A DNA stretch of 64,000 nucleotides from Vanilla planifolia (taxonomy: Eukaryota; Streptophyta; Magnoliopsida; Asparagales; Orchidaceae): assembly GCA_023846275.1 (NCBI GenBank), contig CM043875.1, positions 24,122,593 through 24,186,592 on the forward strand, written 5' to 3'. The position numbers and the translations under genes were made by a program. The notes under the pieces were generated by a model. That model had not been told where the DNA came from and ran no database searches. It saw only the letters and a list, made by a program, of their open reading frames with translations. Position 1 is the first letter of the stretch. Every line of letters begins with the position of its first letter. This document shows, in pieces, positions 1 to 11,260 of this stretch.

Positions 1-3000
1 AGTGGAGAATTATCATGTCAAAGGAGAGCTTGAATAGTATGACCTACCATGGCAAATGCATTTTAAGACCATTTTGGAGGCCTTTCTAAATGTTGCTCAA
101 GATTGCATTTCTTCTAGTGATAGTTGTAGTTCACACCATGAATATCACAATTAAGCTCATTAACCCAATTGATCAAGCTCTCCACATGACTAACCGATTT
201 AATTATATGTATCTTTTTGTCAATGTCCTCTACATTATCTCCATTAGAAAGTAATATCACTCCAAGAAATGTAGCTTGAGTTCCCTTAAGGAGTCTTTAA
301 TATTAAATGTGATAACTTGACAAATAGATTAGACCATAGTATCTTTTAGGCCTAAAAATCTACAACATCTTATCTATCTCCATAATAACGCCATGATTAT
401 TTCAATATTAATTACTAATATCAAGCTATGTCATGTGCACATCACCATTAGGTGTTTTACTGATCTCAGCTTCCTTGATGCCTTTCATAAGATTAACTTT
501 AGTCAAAATTTCATCCTCCAAAATGTTGGATCCTTATTAACTTCTCTAGGGACTCGAAACTATTACAAAGTATAATTACATTATCATTAACATTGGAAAA
601 TTCCTCTTTCTTTATTATGCATGTGATCATCTTCAACATGGCTATTGTAACTTCTTCCTACAACACCATCATAGGTATGATAAAAATGAACAATTTCATT
701 ATATAGTTCTAACATCACACTTTTGCTTCAAGGTCAATGCCTACATAAGTGTTATTTGACTGTAAATGGAGCTTGTATTATAGTAGAACCTGTACCTAAA
801 CACAACAAAAGTTAAACTTGAGTGCAAAATCATAATTATTAAGCTTCTAAATAAGAAATTGATAGACTTATCTCTCCTTATCTTTATTTTCCTCATGATA
901 CCTCTATAGCTACTAAACTAATAACTTATTTTTGAATCTTTATTAAAAAGAATTGGAGGTTTACCTTTGAACTTTTGGCTAAGTACCTCAAAATGTTTAC
1001 ATGAGTCTCTTTTTATATACAAGGGATATATTTCTTGATATCACAACACTAAATTAAGATAACTGTTAAGATTCCAACTATCTCACAAAAGAAGTGATAC
1101 TTTAGTTTCAAGAAGCAAATGACAATTTACAAGAAGATTTCAAAGTTGTTCGAGGCCAACTTCATTCTCTCATCTTTTATCAAGTCAGCTTGCCAAGGTT
1201 GTCCTATTGATAAGCAATCTATGTGTGTGTGTGTACTTCATAGATTATAACCACACCAATTTAAAGGAGTGCAACCCTCTTTAGTTTTTTCATTAGCTTC
1301 AATTGTTATCATCAAGTAAAAAGTACTACAAAGGATGAGGAAAAGACTCCACAATTGAATTTATAAACTTTTACTATAAATTTATACCCTTCAGCATCAA
1401 ATGCACTATAGCCATTTTTTAGGATGATTGACACTATCATTCAAAGTTTAAGAAGAAAAACGACAAGAAATATATTGATGACCTTTTGGTGAAACGAACA
1501 TCTTCTATGTCTCACTAACAAAGCCTAAAGGAAACTTATAGGAACCATTAAAAGTTTAACCTTAAGTTTAACTCTTTGAAGTGAACTTTTGACACCTTGT
1601 TGGGTAAGTTCCTTTGCAATATGGTGTTTAGAGAAGGGATCCAAGCTAATTAAGATAAAAGATCTCATCAACATGCCTTCTCCAAGGACCATTTGAGAAG
1701 TCAAGTGTTTGGATCGATGCATTACTAAACAAAAATGTTTCATCTCTAATTTAGGAGAAAAAGCTCAATTGTTCGTTAAACAACTAAGAAATAAGTGTAA
1801 AAATCAATGGTTGGGCGATTGGACAAGGCTTTTTAGAAGTTGAAGGCCCATCTTTCTTAACACCCTATCATGAGTAGTCAAGTACTTTGAGTATCATTGT
1901 TCATTTATTTTGAAACTTCAAACTTGTTTAGCTCTTTATTTGTTCAAGTAGACAATGGTATTAAAAAAAAATCTACTAGGTCACCCACATTAAAGGATGC
2001 CTAAATAAATACTCTCCCTTTAAAAGTTAGCCATAAATCTCCATATGTTTACTCGAGGGTGATAAAAATATTTCAATGCTTATATCATTAGCATTACAAT
2101 GGATAATTCTTTAAAGTTCTTCCTTTAAATGATTAAAAACTCAAGAGAAGCGTGAAGTAGCTTATCAAGCTTAGTAAGTTTGGGCTAGCATTCATCACTT
2201 GGTCTTAGCTTTAGTCCCAAGTCCAAGCTAAATTTCTAATTAGGGAAATTTCCTTCCATGCTCAACTTGATCATGAACTAGGGGAAAAATCCTTCGGTGT
2301 TTGATTTCTCATACTAAGCCTACAAAAACCCAAAATAATAGGAGGTATAATAATCAAATTCTTTATTTCCAACAATTAAGAAAAATGTATGGCCTTAATA
2401 GTGGTTTTGAAGCTTTCATTTAGTTTGTAACTTGAACCTACTAAAGCCTTCAGTGTCTTAAGATAATTGTTAGTCTAATCAATGGCAAATTTGAGATAAA
2501 TATTTACTAAACACCTACATGGTTCTCTTCTTTAAAAGTAAAATTAAGAAGTAGATTTGCTAACCAAACATGGTTACCTTCATAAGGATATTTTGCCTCA
2601 CAAGAAACCTTACATTGACTTCAAACAGTTGTTATTCTCAAGCTTGAGTGGCCTCCATACTAAATAATGCCCCTAAGAGAATACCTTAAGATAGGTGTGT
2701 TGAATTAATGTTCTACATAAGAGAGGGGAGGAGTGAGCAGGGGAATTATAGTTCTTTATACAATTTGCTTAAGCTAAATAATAACATTACTTTACAAAAC
2801 ACTTGAATATGTTAAATGTAAAAGAAGGCATACAATCTTTTAGGTGGATCCTCTCCAAATAAAATTCCTACATCCTTTCCTAGAAACAAAAGATCACTCT
2901 CACAAAATTTATGTAACTTTTATAAATAGTAAGTAAAACACTGACAAAAGATTTAAAGGGATAACTCAATGGAATAAGAGTGCCAAAAAAAATAGATCCA

Positions 3001-3589
3001 AAAGGAACAAGCAATAACATAAAAGAACAAGGAAAAATGCTAACTCAATAGCAATAAAAAAAATATAATGAAAGCTCTTGAAAAGATCTTACAACAAGAT
3101 TTAGTAAAATAAGGCACAAATCTATCACAATTATGTTAGTTTAGAGTTTCTAATTACAAAATATTAGATCATACTTTGGAAAACATGAAAGGATGTAGTT
3201 CTAGCTCCTTTAGAGTTTTTAACACTTGAGAAATTGCAATTTGCTTAGAGAATATGAAGTATACGATTCAAGATATCTTATTTTGTCTTCATGTCTTATT
3301 TATAAACTTAAGTGATCTAATAATTTATTAATGACTATTTGTGATTCAATTTATGAAAAATACTATAGATTTGAATTTTTCAAAATGAGGAGTGTTGTAG
3401 GTTTCCAAGAAAAGGTACTAGATGGTCCAACTAAATCATAGCATAATTTGATAGATTATCTCCAACATTCTAGAAATGTTAAATAATCTATGAAATAATT
3501 GATTTAACAAACCAATAACTATCAAACTATCCATTTGATGGCACAATAGTCATTTGGCAAAATACAAATTTTATATTTATTATTAAGAG
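1..3589. other. AT-rich stretch, probably decayed retroelement
   Basis: No reading frame or exon here could be assigned to a family. It lies downstream, on the minus strand, of the Ty3/gypsy reverse-transcriptase remnant that ends near 3,590, so the rest of that polyprotein may lie here in a form too decayed to read. Around 1,950-1,990 the minus strand gives a VGDLV-like string of the kind found near the end of gypsy integrases, but this is weak. A short GT run sits near 1,222. Confidence 0.3.
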
Positions 3590-4060
3590 GTGATCAGGTC
3601 CATCATCAAAAGGGTAATTCAATGAGATGGTTATCTTATACATAGCCAATTTTGGCACCCTCAAAGATGTGAAAAATTGAATAAGACAAAATATCCAACC
3701 ATGAATAGACCTCAAAAGATGCAAATTGGATAGTACAATGCTAATTCAATAGAACATTGATTTTATGACTCAGTGTAATGATAGACTACCGCTTTGATGA
3801 ACAATGCTTATTCCTAATGGTGATCTTATTAATCTTTTTATATTCCATACACATTCAAAGGATACCAAACATTTTCTTTACAAACAAAATTGGTGTTTCC
3901 ACAAGAGACACATTACAATGAATAATGCCCTGAATAGACAATTCTTAAATCCAATTTAGTAATAGCTATCCCATTAAAAAATTTTGAAAATTGTCTTAGT
4001 TCTTTGCAAAAAACAATTTCACCCTTTATGAAGGTGGACAAGGTAATTTCTTTGAAAATA
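3590..4060 (-). mobile_element. Ty3/gypsy reverse transcriptase remnant
   Basis: On the minus strand, from about 4,000 down to 3,780, the translation contains TPILFVKK followed by MCMEYKKINKITIRNKH. This matches the gypsy reverse-transcriptase pattern PVLFVKKKDG..RMCIDYR.LNKVTIKNKYP. The order and spacing fit the family, with the fingers region of the polymerase running toward lower coordinates. It is a fossil with several breaks and no visible LTRs. The purine tract at 4,100 abuts its upstream side. Confidence 0.6.
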
Positions 4061-4099
4061 AATTAAGATATCTGAAAATTACTAGATAATCCTAAGGAT

Positions 4100-4775
4100 A
4101 TAGAAGAAGGAGGAGAAGAAGAAGAAGAAGAAAAAGAAGAAGAAGAAGAAGAAGAAGAAGAAGAAGAAGAAGAAGAAGAAGAAGGAGAAGATGGAGAAGG
4201 AGAAGGAGAAGAAGAAGAAGAAGAAGAAGAAGGAAGAGGAGGAGGAGGAGGAGGAGAAGAAGAAGAAAGAGAAGAAGAAGAAGAAGAAGAAGAAGAAGAA
4301 GAAGAAGAAGAAGAAAAAGGAGAAGAAGAAAAGAAGATGAAAGGAAAGGAGAAGAAGACAAAGAAGAAGAAGAAGGGGAAGAAGAAGAAGAAGAAGAAGA
4401 AGAAGAAGAAGAAGAAGAAGATGATGATGATGAAGACAAAGAAGCATGAAGAAGAAGAAGAAGAAGAAGAAGAACAAATAAAAAGAAGACGAAGAAGAAG
4501 AAGAAGAAGAAGAAGAAGAAGAAGAAGAAGAAGAAGAAGAAGAAGATGATGATGATGATGATGATGAAGATGAAGAAGAAGATGAAGACAAAGATGAAGA
4601 AGAAGAAGAAGAAGAAGAACAATAAGAAGAAGAAGAAGAAGAAAAAGAAGAATTAGAAGAAGAATAAGAAGAGAAGGAAGTAGAAAAAGGAGCAGGAGGA
4701 GTTGGTGGTGGAGGTGGTTGAGGAGGAAGCGAAGGAGAAGGAGGTTGGGGAGGAGGAGGAGGAGGAGATGGAGTA
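4100..4775. repeat. Long purine-only GAA/AAG tract
   Basis: About 670 bp in which the + strand is almost only A and G, mostly (GAA)n, with short GAT runs near 4,420-4,432 and 4,544-4,567 and a GGA-rich end near 4,690-4,770. Low-complexity reading frames of Ser, Phe, Leu or Glu/Lys/Arg cross it in several frames on both strands; they are by-products of the repeat, not genes. Homopurine tracts of this length can form triplex (H-DNA) and often vary in length. Confidence 0.95.
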
Positions 4776-4799
4776 GGTTGTGGCTCAATTAGAATGAAA

Positions 4800-5105
4800 A
4801 ATGATCACCTTTGATATTTATTGGTTGCAAATCGAAAGTGAGGTGCAAAGAAATGTTCAACTATTTTTTCAACTCTCCTTCATGCTAGATTAGTTAGAGT
4901 CTATTACAAAAGATTTGATCCAAGATAAAGAAAGCTAAAATTTGATTCAAAATGTTAAAGTTATTAATGGCCTAAACGCATGGTAGATATTATATAGTAG
5001 CTTAGAAAATGTGTCATTTTTTCAATTACTAAAAGGTGAACAATAGGAGAATACTTGTTATTTACAACCTTTACTTATTCTAGAGTGAAAGTGATAATAA
5101 TGAAT
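4800..5105. other. No recognisable feature
   Basis: AT-rich sequence between the purine tract and the first member of the 5.1/6.2-kb repeat pair. I see nothing assignable here. Confidence 0.4.
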
Positions 5106-5450
5106 TACTCATTCTTATCCAGCATCATTCCTAGTTTTTCCCAATAAATTTTGCTCTATAGAGTTGAAATTGAGCTAGTCTTGGAAAAACGTTGTTGCTA
5201 TTATCATGTTCTTCCAATTTAAGCAATCCTCTTTTAATGGTTGCTTGACGCTTTCAATTTTTAACAAATTTGTTTAAAAAATTGCAACAAAAAATCTCAC
5301 AATTCATAGTGTTACCATTTTCAAAAACTTTTGGCATACCAATTTAAGATGCTATGGGAGTGGAACCAATAAAATCCAAGATCAAAATTAGAAATAAGTG
5401 CTTTTGGTAGTTTTTATTAAGGAAATGCATGTAACTAGGCACTATATGTG
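5106..5450 (-). repeat. Diverged repeat, copy 1 (coding-like)
   Basis: This segment is related, in the same orientation, to 6,163-6,510. The shared blocks include the strings around TTTTTAACAAATTTGTTT and TTTTGGCATAC. On the minus strand it translates to a peptide containing MPKVFENGN, then NKFVKN, then LLKLEEHDN, and copy 2 gives MPKLFE, NKFVKNWK and ALPKL in the same order. Conservation at protein level suggests that both derive from coding sequence. I do not recognise the family. They could also be two old LTRs or internal parts of an unknown retroelement. Confidence 0.5.
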
Positions 5451-6162
5451 TATGCACTTAGCTCTTATGGTGTATTTTATTGGCACACAAGTAGCCCATG
5501 TAGTTACTATAGTACTAGCCAAGTGATTGTTATAATACAAGATTCTAAGTTGCAAAGAAATAGCTCAAGGGAAGTAGGTGAAAAAGAAGAGTGATTTATT
5601 TGGTGATTATGTATAATGTAAAATTGGTTAAGAAAGATGTAGGAAGGAAGGTAACGCACACAAAACTAGCTAGAATACTCACCAAAGTATTGTACAAGGG
5701 AAAGGAAAGCCACTAAGCTTCAGTCACTCAAGCCACCACAAAAGTGTACAAAATGAATAACTCAAATCATCGAACTACATCCCTTCATTTAATATTTTAG
5801 AGTTACTTATACATGGTTTTCCATTACAACTGACAACACCAAGTAAAACTACCAATATATTACTTTACAAAGTAAAAAACCACTATCACCTATATTTTCT
5901 AAAAGACCTAACCACCAATATCACATTTCTATTAAATGGAGTTTCTGGAAGGTCCATTTTTTGTAAATAATTGGTCATAGTTTCTCATGAGATTTCAAGT
6001 GTTTATACTTTGTTTAACCCAAAATAACCTCTATATGGGCTTTCATGTAATTCTTCACGTGATAAGCTTCACATTGTCAACTTTTGAAAAATAATTTTTT
6101 TTTGCATTAAAACCCAAATTACATCTTATCTTTATGCAATTTTTGATCTCAATATTCATTTT
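5451..6162. other. No recognisable feature between repeat copies
   Basis: AT-rich sequence separating the two diverged repeat copies. No exon, RNA gene or element end could be supported. Confidence 0.35.
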
Positions 6163-6510
6163 GAATTACTCAGTCTTATCCTATATCATTTCCACTTGTC
6201 AAAAGAAATTCCACTACATGGAGTTGAAGTTATGGTAGTCTTTCAACACTCTTTCTACCAAATTGTCTTGTTTCTAGAGTTTGGGCAATGCTCCTTTAAT
6301 TGTTTCTCAACTCTTCCAATTTTTAACAAATTTGTTTGAAGAATTCTAATAAAAAAACTCATGGCCCAGAATGTCGTCCTATTCAAAAAGTTTTGGCATA
6401 CTAAATGAAGGAGAGGAATAAAGTTTCTTTGCTTCCAAGATGTAGTGGGAATAAAATCAAAGGAATACAAGCTTAAAAATAGAAAGAATTAGTTCTAGTA
6501 TAGTTCATTC
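6163..6510 (-). repeat. Diverged repeat, copy 2 (coding-like)
   Basis: Second member of the pair with 5,106-5,450, about 1,060 bp away in direct orientation. Its minus-strand translation keeps the order MPKLFE ... NKFVKNWK ... IKGALPKL, parallel to copy 1, although the frame is interrupted. It lies 400 bp before the primer-binding site of the copia remnant at 6,926, so membership of that element's LTR is an alternative reading. Confidence 0.5.
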
Positions 6511-6899
6511 TATAAATTCCTACTATTTGGCACTTATGGTGCACTCTTTAGTCCAATGTGTATCATCTTTTAGCCTAATGTTGTTGTGTTCTTTAGCACA
6601 ATATTTATAGGATACCCTTAGTTGATATGTGTGGTTTTTCATACCCAAATTTGTAAAATGAATTTGTTACTTTTTGCCTATCCTTTTAGTTGATGGTGGA
6701 TATTTATCTAATTTTGGATAAAATTACTTAAAAAAATCTCTTACGTACTTTATTTATTTTGTTTCTTGCACAGTTTTTAAAGTTAATAAGATTTTTAATA
6801 TAAGATTCGATGATCAATTAATTAAAAATATTAAAATATTTTTATTATTTTAGCCCTTTTATTGACATTATAATTTTTTATAATTCAACCCCTTGTGAA

Positions 6900-8460
6900 A
6901 ACACTTAGTTTCCCATTTTTCCACCAAGTGGTATCAAAGCATGGTTATTCCTTATGACAAATAATCCTAGAAAAGATCCCTATGTTGTCTCACACAATGG
7001 TTGATATAATTGCTATGATGGAGGAAGGTGCATCTTCACCCATCCAATATTTAAGGGGAACTTATATTTGTATTAGAAAAATATAATGCATATTTTATTG
7101 AATCTATTGGTCATTAAATTTAGGATACTGTTGAGAATGCTCTTGAAGTTTTTACTAAAAACTGTCATTTAGTGACTAAAAAATCATAAGTAAACTCTCA
7201 CCTTAAGAAAAACATTTGTGTTTCACTTAAAGAAACAACCTTGAACATCTTTAATTATCATCTCTTGACCATAGAATTCAATAAAGGTGTTGAAACTTAG
7301 ACCACCAATTAAGTTCAGGTGAAGGTAAAGGATACTTTTGAAGGAACCACTCCAGTAAAAGAGTCAAAACGAAATTTAATTTTGCATGATTTTAAGCTTT
7401 ATTTGATGAATGAAGGGGAATTTATTAAGAATATATTTAAAATGTTATCAAACTTTTTGAATAGGCTTTCAAATTTTGAAGAAGTGTTTTTTAATATTAA
7501 AAAGGTAAGTAAAGTACTATAGGTGTTTCTTAAAGAGTTTAACCCTTTAGTAGCTTCCATGAAAGCTTCCAAGAACTTTGACCATCTCACCCCTGATAAA
7601 TTACTTTGTGATCTCATGACTAATGAGATTGAGATGGAAAGGAGATGAGAAGAGGAATCACAACCAAAGAAAACGAAAGTAAACTTTTTTTTGAGGAATA
7701 CTTCATCTTAATATGAAGAAGAATCATCCTAAAATAAATAGATAGAATTCTTATCTAAAAGTACTACCAAAATCTTTGTGAAGTGTGTTATTGGAAATTT
7801 CTAGAAGTAGAAGATGATGAGCCACAAGAATAAAGGAAAAGAAGTCATTAAGGAATGTTATCAAGAATGCCATGAACTCAATCATTTTTTCTCTTGATTG
7901 TCCAAAATTGTAGAAAAAAGAAACAAAAAGAGCAAGTTCAACAAGTATTAGAAGAAAAACATTTTGCAGTAGTGATAAAAGTGAAGAAGAAAAAAATTCA
8001 TTATGTCTAATAAGTAAACATGATTTATTCTCCAGTAGTGAAAAAAGTGAAGAGAAAGTTCTTTGACCCATGGCAAATTATGAGTCATACAATTGTGAAG
8101 ATAATATAGTAAATAGTTTCTCCAATTGTAAACAAGAAAGAAATTTACATAAAATAATTGCTACATTTAAAGTGCATTCTAGGAAATAAAAATGTTTAAA
8201 GAAAGTACAGAACGAACACCTTGGCCTTTGTGAAGATTTAACTAAAACAAAAGCTAGGAATTTACAAGAATTAAAAAATACTAAGAATGAACTTGCCCCA
8301 TCTATTAGCTCAAATGCAAGAGAAAAAAATGATTTTTGTTCAATTTTCAAAATTACATTATAATTATATGGCTTCATGTCACATTTGATAGAAATGTTAC
8401 TTCTCAAAATAATAAGTTCATCACTTGCAATCATTGCATGAAAAAGGGTAATATTTAAAA
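6900..8460 (+). mobile_element. Ty1/copia 5' end with gag remnant
   Basis: A primer-binding site complementary to initiator tRNA-Met is visible at about 6,926-6,938 (TGGTATCAAAGCA; family consensus TGGTATCAGAGC). Downstream, near 7,360-7,650, the translation has KESKRNLILHDFKLYLM, then LTPDKLLCDLMTNEIEMERR. This is the UBN2-type copia gag pattern: ..KQSK...L...YE.FKM..., then LT..ELIG.LMTYE. Charged sequence follows to about 8,450. It is a broken fossil. The 5' LTR should lie upstream of 6,920 but its start cannot be placed, and no pol or 3' LTR is seen. Confidence 0.65.
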
Positions 8461-8469
8461 TATTTTAAG

Positions 8470-9890
8470 ATTAAATTCAATGTAAATTCGAGGAACCTCT
8501 TATTCATTTGGATTTAAAAGAAAAATATTGATGTACCTTGAAATGTAGAGATTGGTGATTATAAGTTGCCTAGACCCAAATCTATTTCCTTTCAATATTT
8601 TTAAAGAAAGAGTAGTTATTTATTATAAAATGTGAAAAGTACAACTTAGCATGGGCATATACAATGTTGCATGCATAAGGATCATTAATTGTTCAAAGAC
8701 ATTTACAAAAAATAAAACATAATAATGCACCAATGAAAATTGTTTTATTAACTTTGGCCAAAGCTCTCTGGAAGGTACAAAGCATTGCTCCTAGTTTGAT
8801 GATCGTAAGAGTCTAATGGTTTTGTTCATAATGACATATTAGTCTAGTCACACTAACTCTATTATATGTGAATATATTTGTCTAATTAGTAGAGTTGGTA
8901 ATTTTTCTAGCGATGATGAAAAGCAAAAAATAAATAGTACTAATCCCACTTCATAAAAGAATGAAATGGCCATTGCTCAAGTCTAAAGATGTGCCAATAT
9001 AAATAGTACCACTGTGAGCTCAGTTGTTTAGAAGTGATATTAGATCGTACAAGCCTGATGAGGTCCACAATCCAACTTTTCAATGGTGGGAATGGACAGA
9101 TTGAAATATCATATGATAAGATTTGTAGGGTCATTTTGATTTTTGCTTTCACAGTATTACAAAAACCTTCAAAATTTAGCACCATATCACTATTAACCTA
9201 AAATGATAAATCCATATTCTTTTTTTGATGTATGAATGTAAGGTAGGAGTGTTTTATCCATGCTCATTAAGGGCCTATAATGTGATGGAATGTTGTAATG
9301 ATCCCATATCTATGTTTTATCTAATTGATTGGCCATTTTTGCAAGTATTTTTCAGACAATATTACTCTATTTATAAATGAATTGCCAATCCACTATAATT
9401 GCTTTAATCATTTGCTTGATTTGTTGAATGCTTTTTGCTAACTTCCAATGACTTTTTTTGAAGCCATCAGTTACAAACGTTTACTTCTTGCAACTTCCAT
9501 GAACACTAAGCTACACTTTCATTGTAAGTTGTTAGTTCCAATTAACAAGGTTGCATGATCTGAACAAGATTTGCCTAAATGGGGGGACCAGAGCCAACTA
9601 TGCCATAACTATGCCCACTTGAGTACTTTGCATAATAAGAAAACATTTGAATATGTTGTAACAAGTGCTAATAACATTATTTATAATGTTCATCTCTGAT
9701 TAGTTAATATCCTCTTACACTTTAAGATTCCTTACTTTTTAAATGCCCTAACAAATTAACAAAAAAAAGATCTTAAGCACTTCATACCTCATTGAGTTCA
9801 CATTAACATACTTTTGTTAACTATTAAGTAAATCATGTATTTTGTACTTTTTCCCTACTAACTTCCCAATGTATTTGCAAAGACAGTACA
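8470..9890. other. No assignable feature
   Basis: AT-rich sequence between the copia gag remnant and the LINE. Minus-strand open stretches (for example 8,940-9,185) show no motif I recognise. Part may be the 3' tail of the minus-strand LINE. Confidence 0.3.
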
Positions 9891-9899
9891 CACCATTTT

Positions 9900-11260
9900 T
9901 GTCAAATCACAGAGAGAAAAAGAATTATTTAAAGATCTCACTAAGACAATGATGACATTTAGGGACCAGCTAAAAATTCAATTTTTATAAGCCTCTAGGA
10001 AAGGTAGAAGCTTATTTAAGATTTTACATACCAATATAAAAAATTAATAAATCCTTTGGAGTTCCTATCATCTTTCTAGACATCATAATTAGGAATTTTC
10101 TTTTGATGAAATTTCATGCAAAATGTAGAGTAATAGTCCCATCCAAATTAAGGGTCCAAATAAAAGAACTTGACTTAGTGCAAAAGATGGACTCCTCTAA
10201 CACTAGGTTCTTAATTCCTTCCAAATGTTTCTAAGTACTCAAAGTGTTTTTCTTTATATTATTATTTATGTATTTATCTTTCATGAATTTAGCACCAAGT
10301 GATTTACCAATTAAAAGCTTCTAGTTAGGCTCTATAGAAACGAAAGTCAAAATGCCCTTTAATTTTTTTAAGGTCTAAGCTATTTTCTTATGTCAAAGCA
10401 CACAGTTTATCTCACATAGCCCAATGATATTTGTATTTGTTGTCAAAATCCCCCCAAAATAATTGATTCATTATATTTTTTGTTCTAAATAGAGTTTACA
10501 ATGGGATGAACTATCATGAGTGGAATAGAGGTTAAGACATGTCTTCCAAATATTAATCGTCCACCATTGGAAAGTAATTTCTTTTTCCAACTAGCCATAT
10601 GTTGGATAATTTTTTTAATATTTGTTATAAGAAAACTACTTTTTACATATCAGTGAATAATGGCATCCCAAGTCAGTCAAAGAAAATGAACCATACTGGA
10701 AGCCAATAACCTTGCTTTTCTTTTTTATTAAGGTTAACATTTTCCTAGTTATAAAACATTTTCTCTTTTGTGTATCAATTTGAAAACATGTTGCATCTTG
10801 GAATTCTTTTAAAAATTTAATAATACTTGATATTGATCTTTGATCGACTCAATTTAATATAATGATGTCATTAATATAGCTTAAATATGTAATCATTGGA
10901 CATACTTTAGGTACTCTATAGTGAAGGGCTTAGACATTGCTTGATAGATTTTTTAGAGTCCTTCAAAAAACCTCTAGAATCAACATAAATAACAAAGGAG
11001 AGATAGGATTACCATATTTAAGGCCCCTTGAAGATTGGAAAAAATCATGTTGTATGCCAGTAACAATATTGGATAGCCAAAAGGTACTAATAATGTTCTT
11101 AATGAGTTTTATGAACTAATTGAAGAATTAATCTTAGCCAATGTTTTGTATAAGAATTCCCATGACAAACTATCCAATAAGCTTTTGATATTGACCTTGA
11201 TGACATAATTCCTATCTTTGATTTTCCAATTTAGGGAGCTTAATAATTTTTATAATTATA
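9900..11260 (-). mobile_element. L1-type LINE ORF2 remnant
   Basis: Read on the minus strand, ORF2 motifs appear in the right order. At about 11,230-11,150 there is VIKVNIKSLLDSLSWEFLYK (consensus VIKVD.SKAYDR..W.FL). At 11,025-10,970 there is GNPISPLLFMLI (GDPLSPLLF). At about 10,880 there is YINDIII, the YADD box with its first Asp replaced. At 10,580-10,520 there is WKKKLLSNGGRLIFGRHVL (WK.KLLS.GGRLTLI..VL). At 10,470-10,380 there is FWGDFDNKYKYHWA. Below that, KFMKDKYI matches the L1 tail. Stops and frameshifts occur throughout, so it is dead. The 5' end (endonuclease, ORF1) and the poly-A end were not found. The motif order leaves little doubt about the L1 clade. Confidence 0.8.

Noticed and set aside
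4063-4788. Long open frames on both strands rich in Ser, Phe, Leu, Glu, Lys or Arg
   Set aside because: They are translations of the GAA repeat in different frames; no start context, domain or flanking coding sequence supports a gene.
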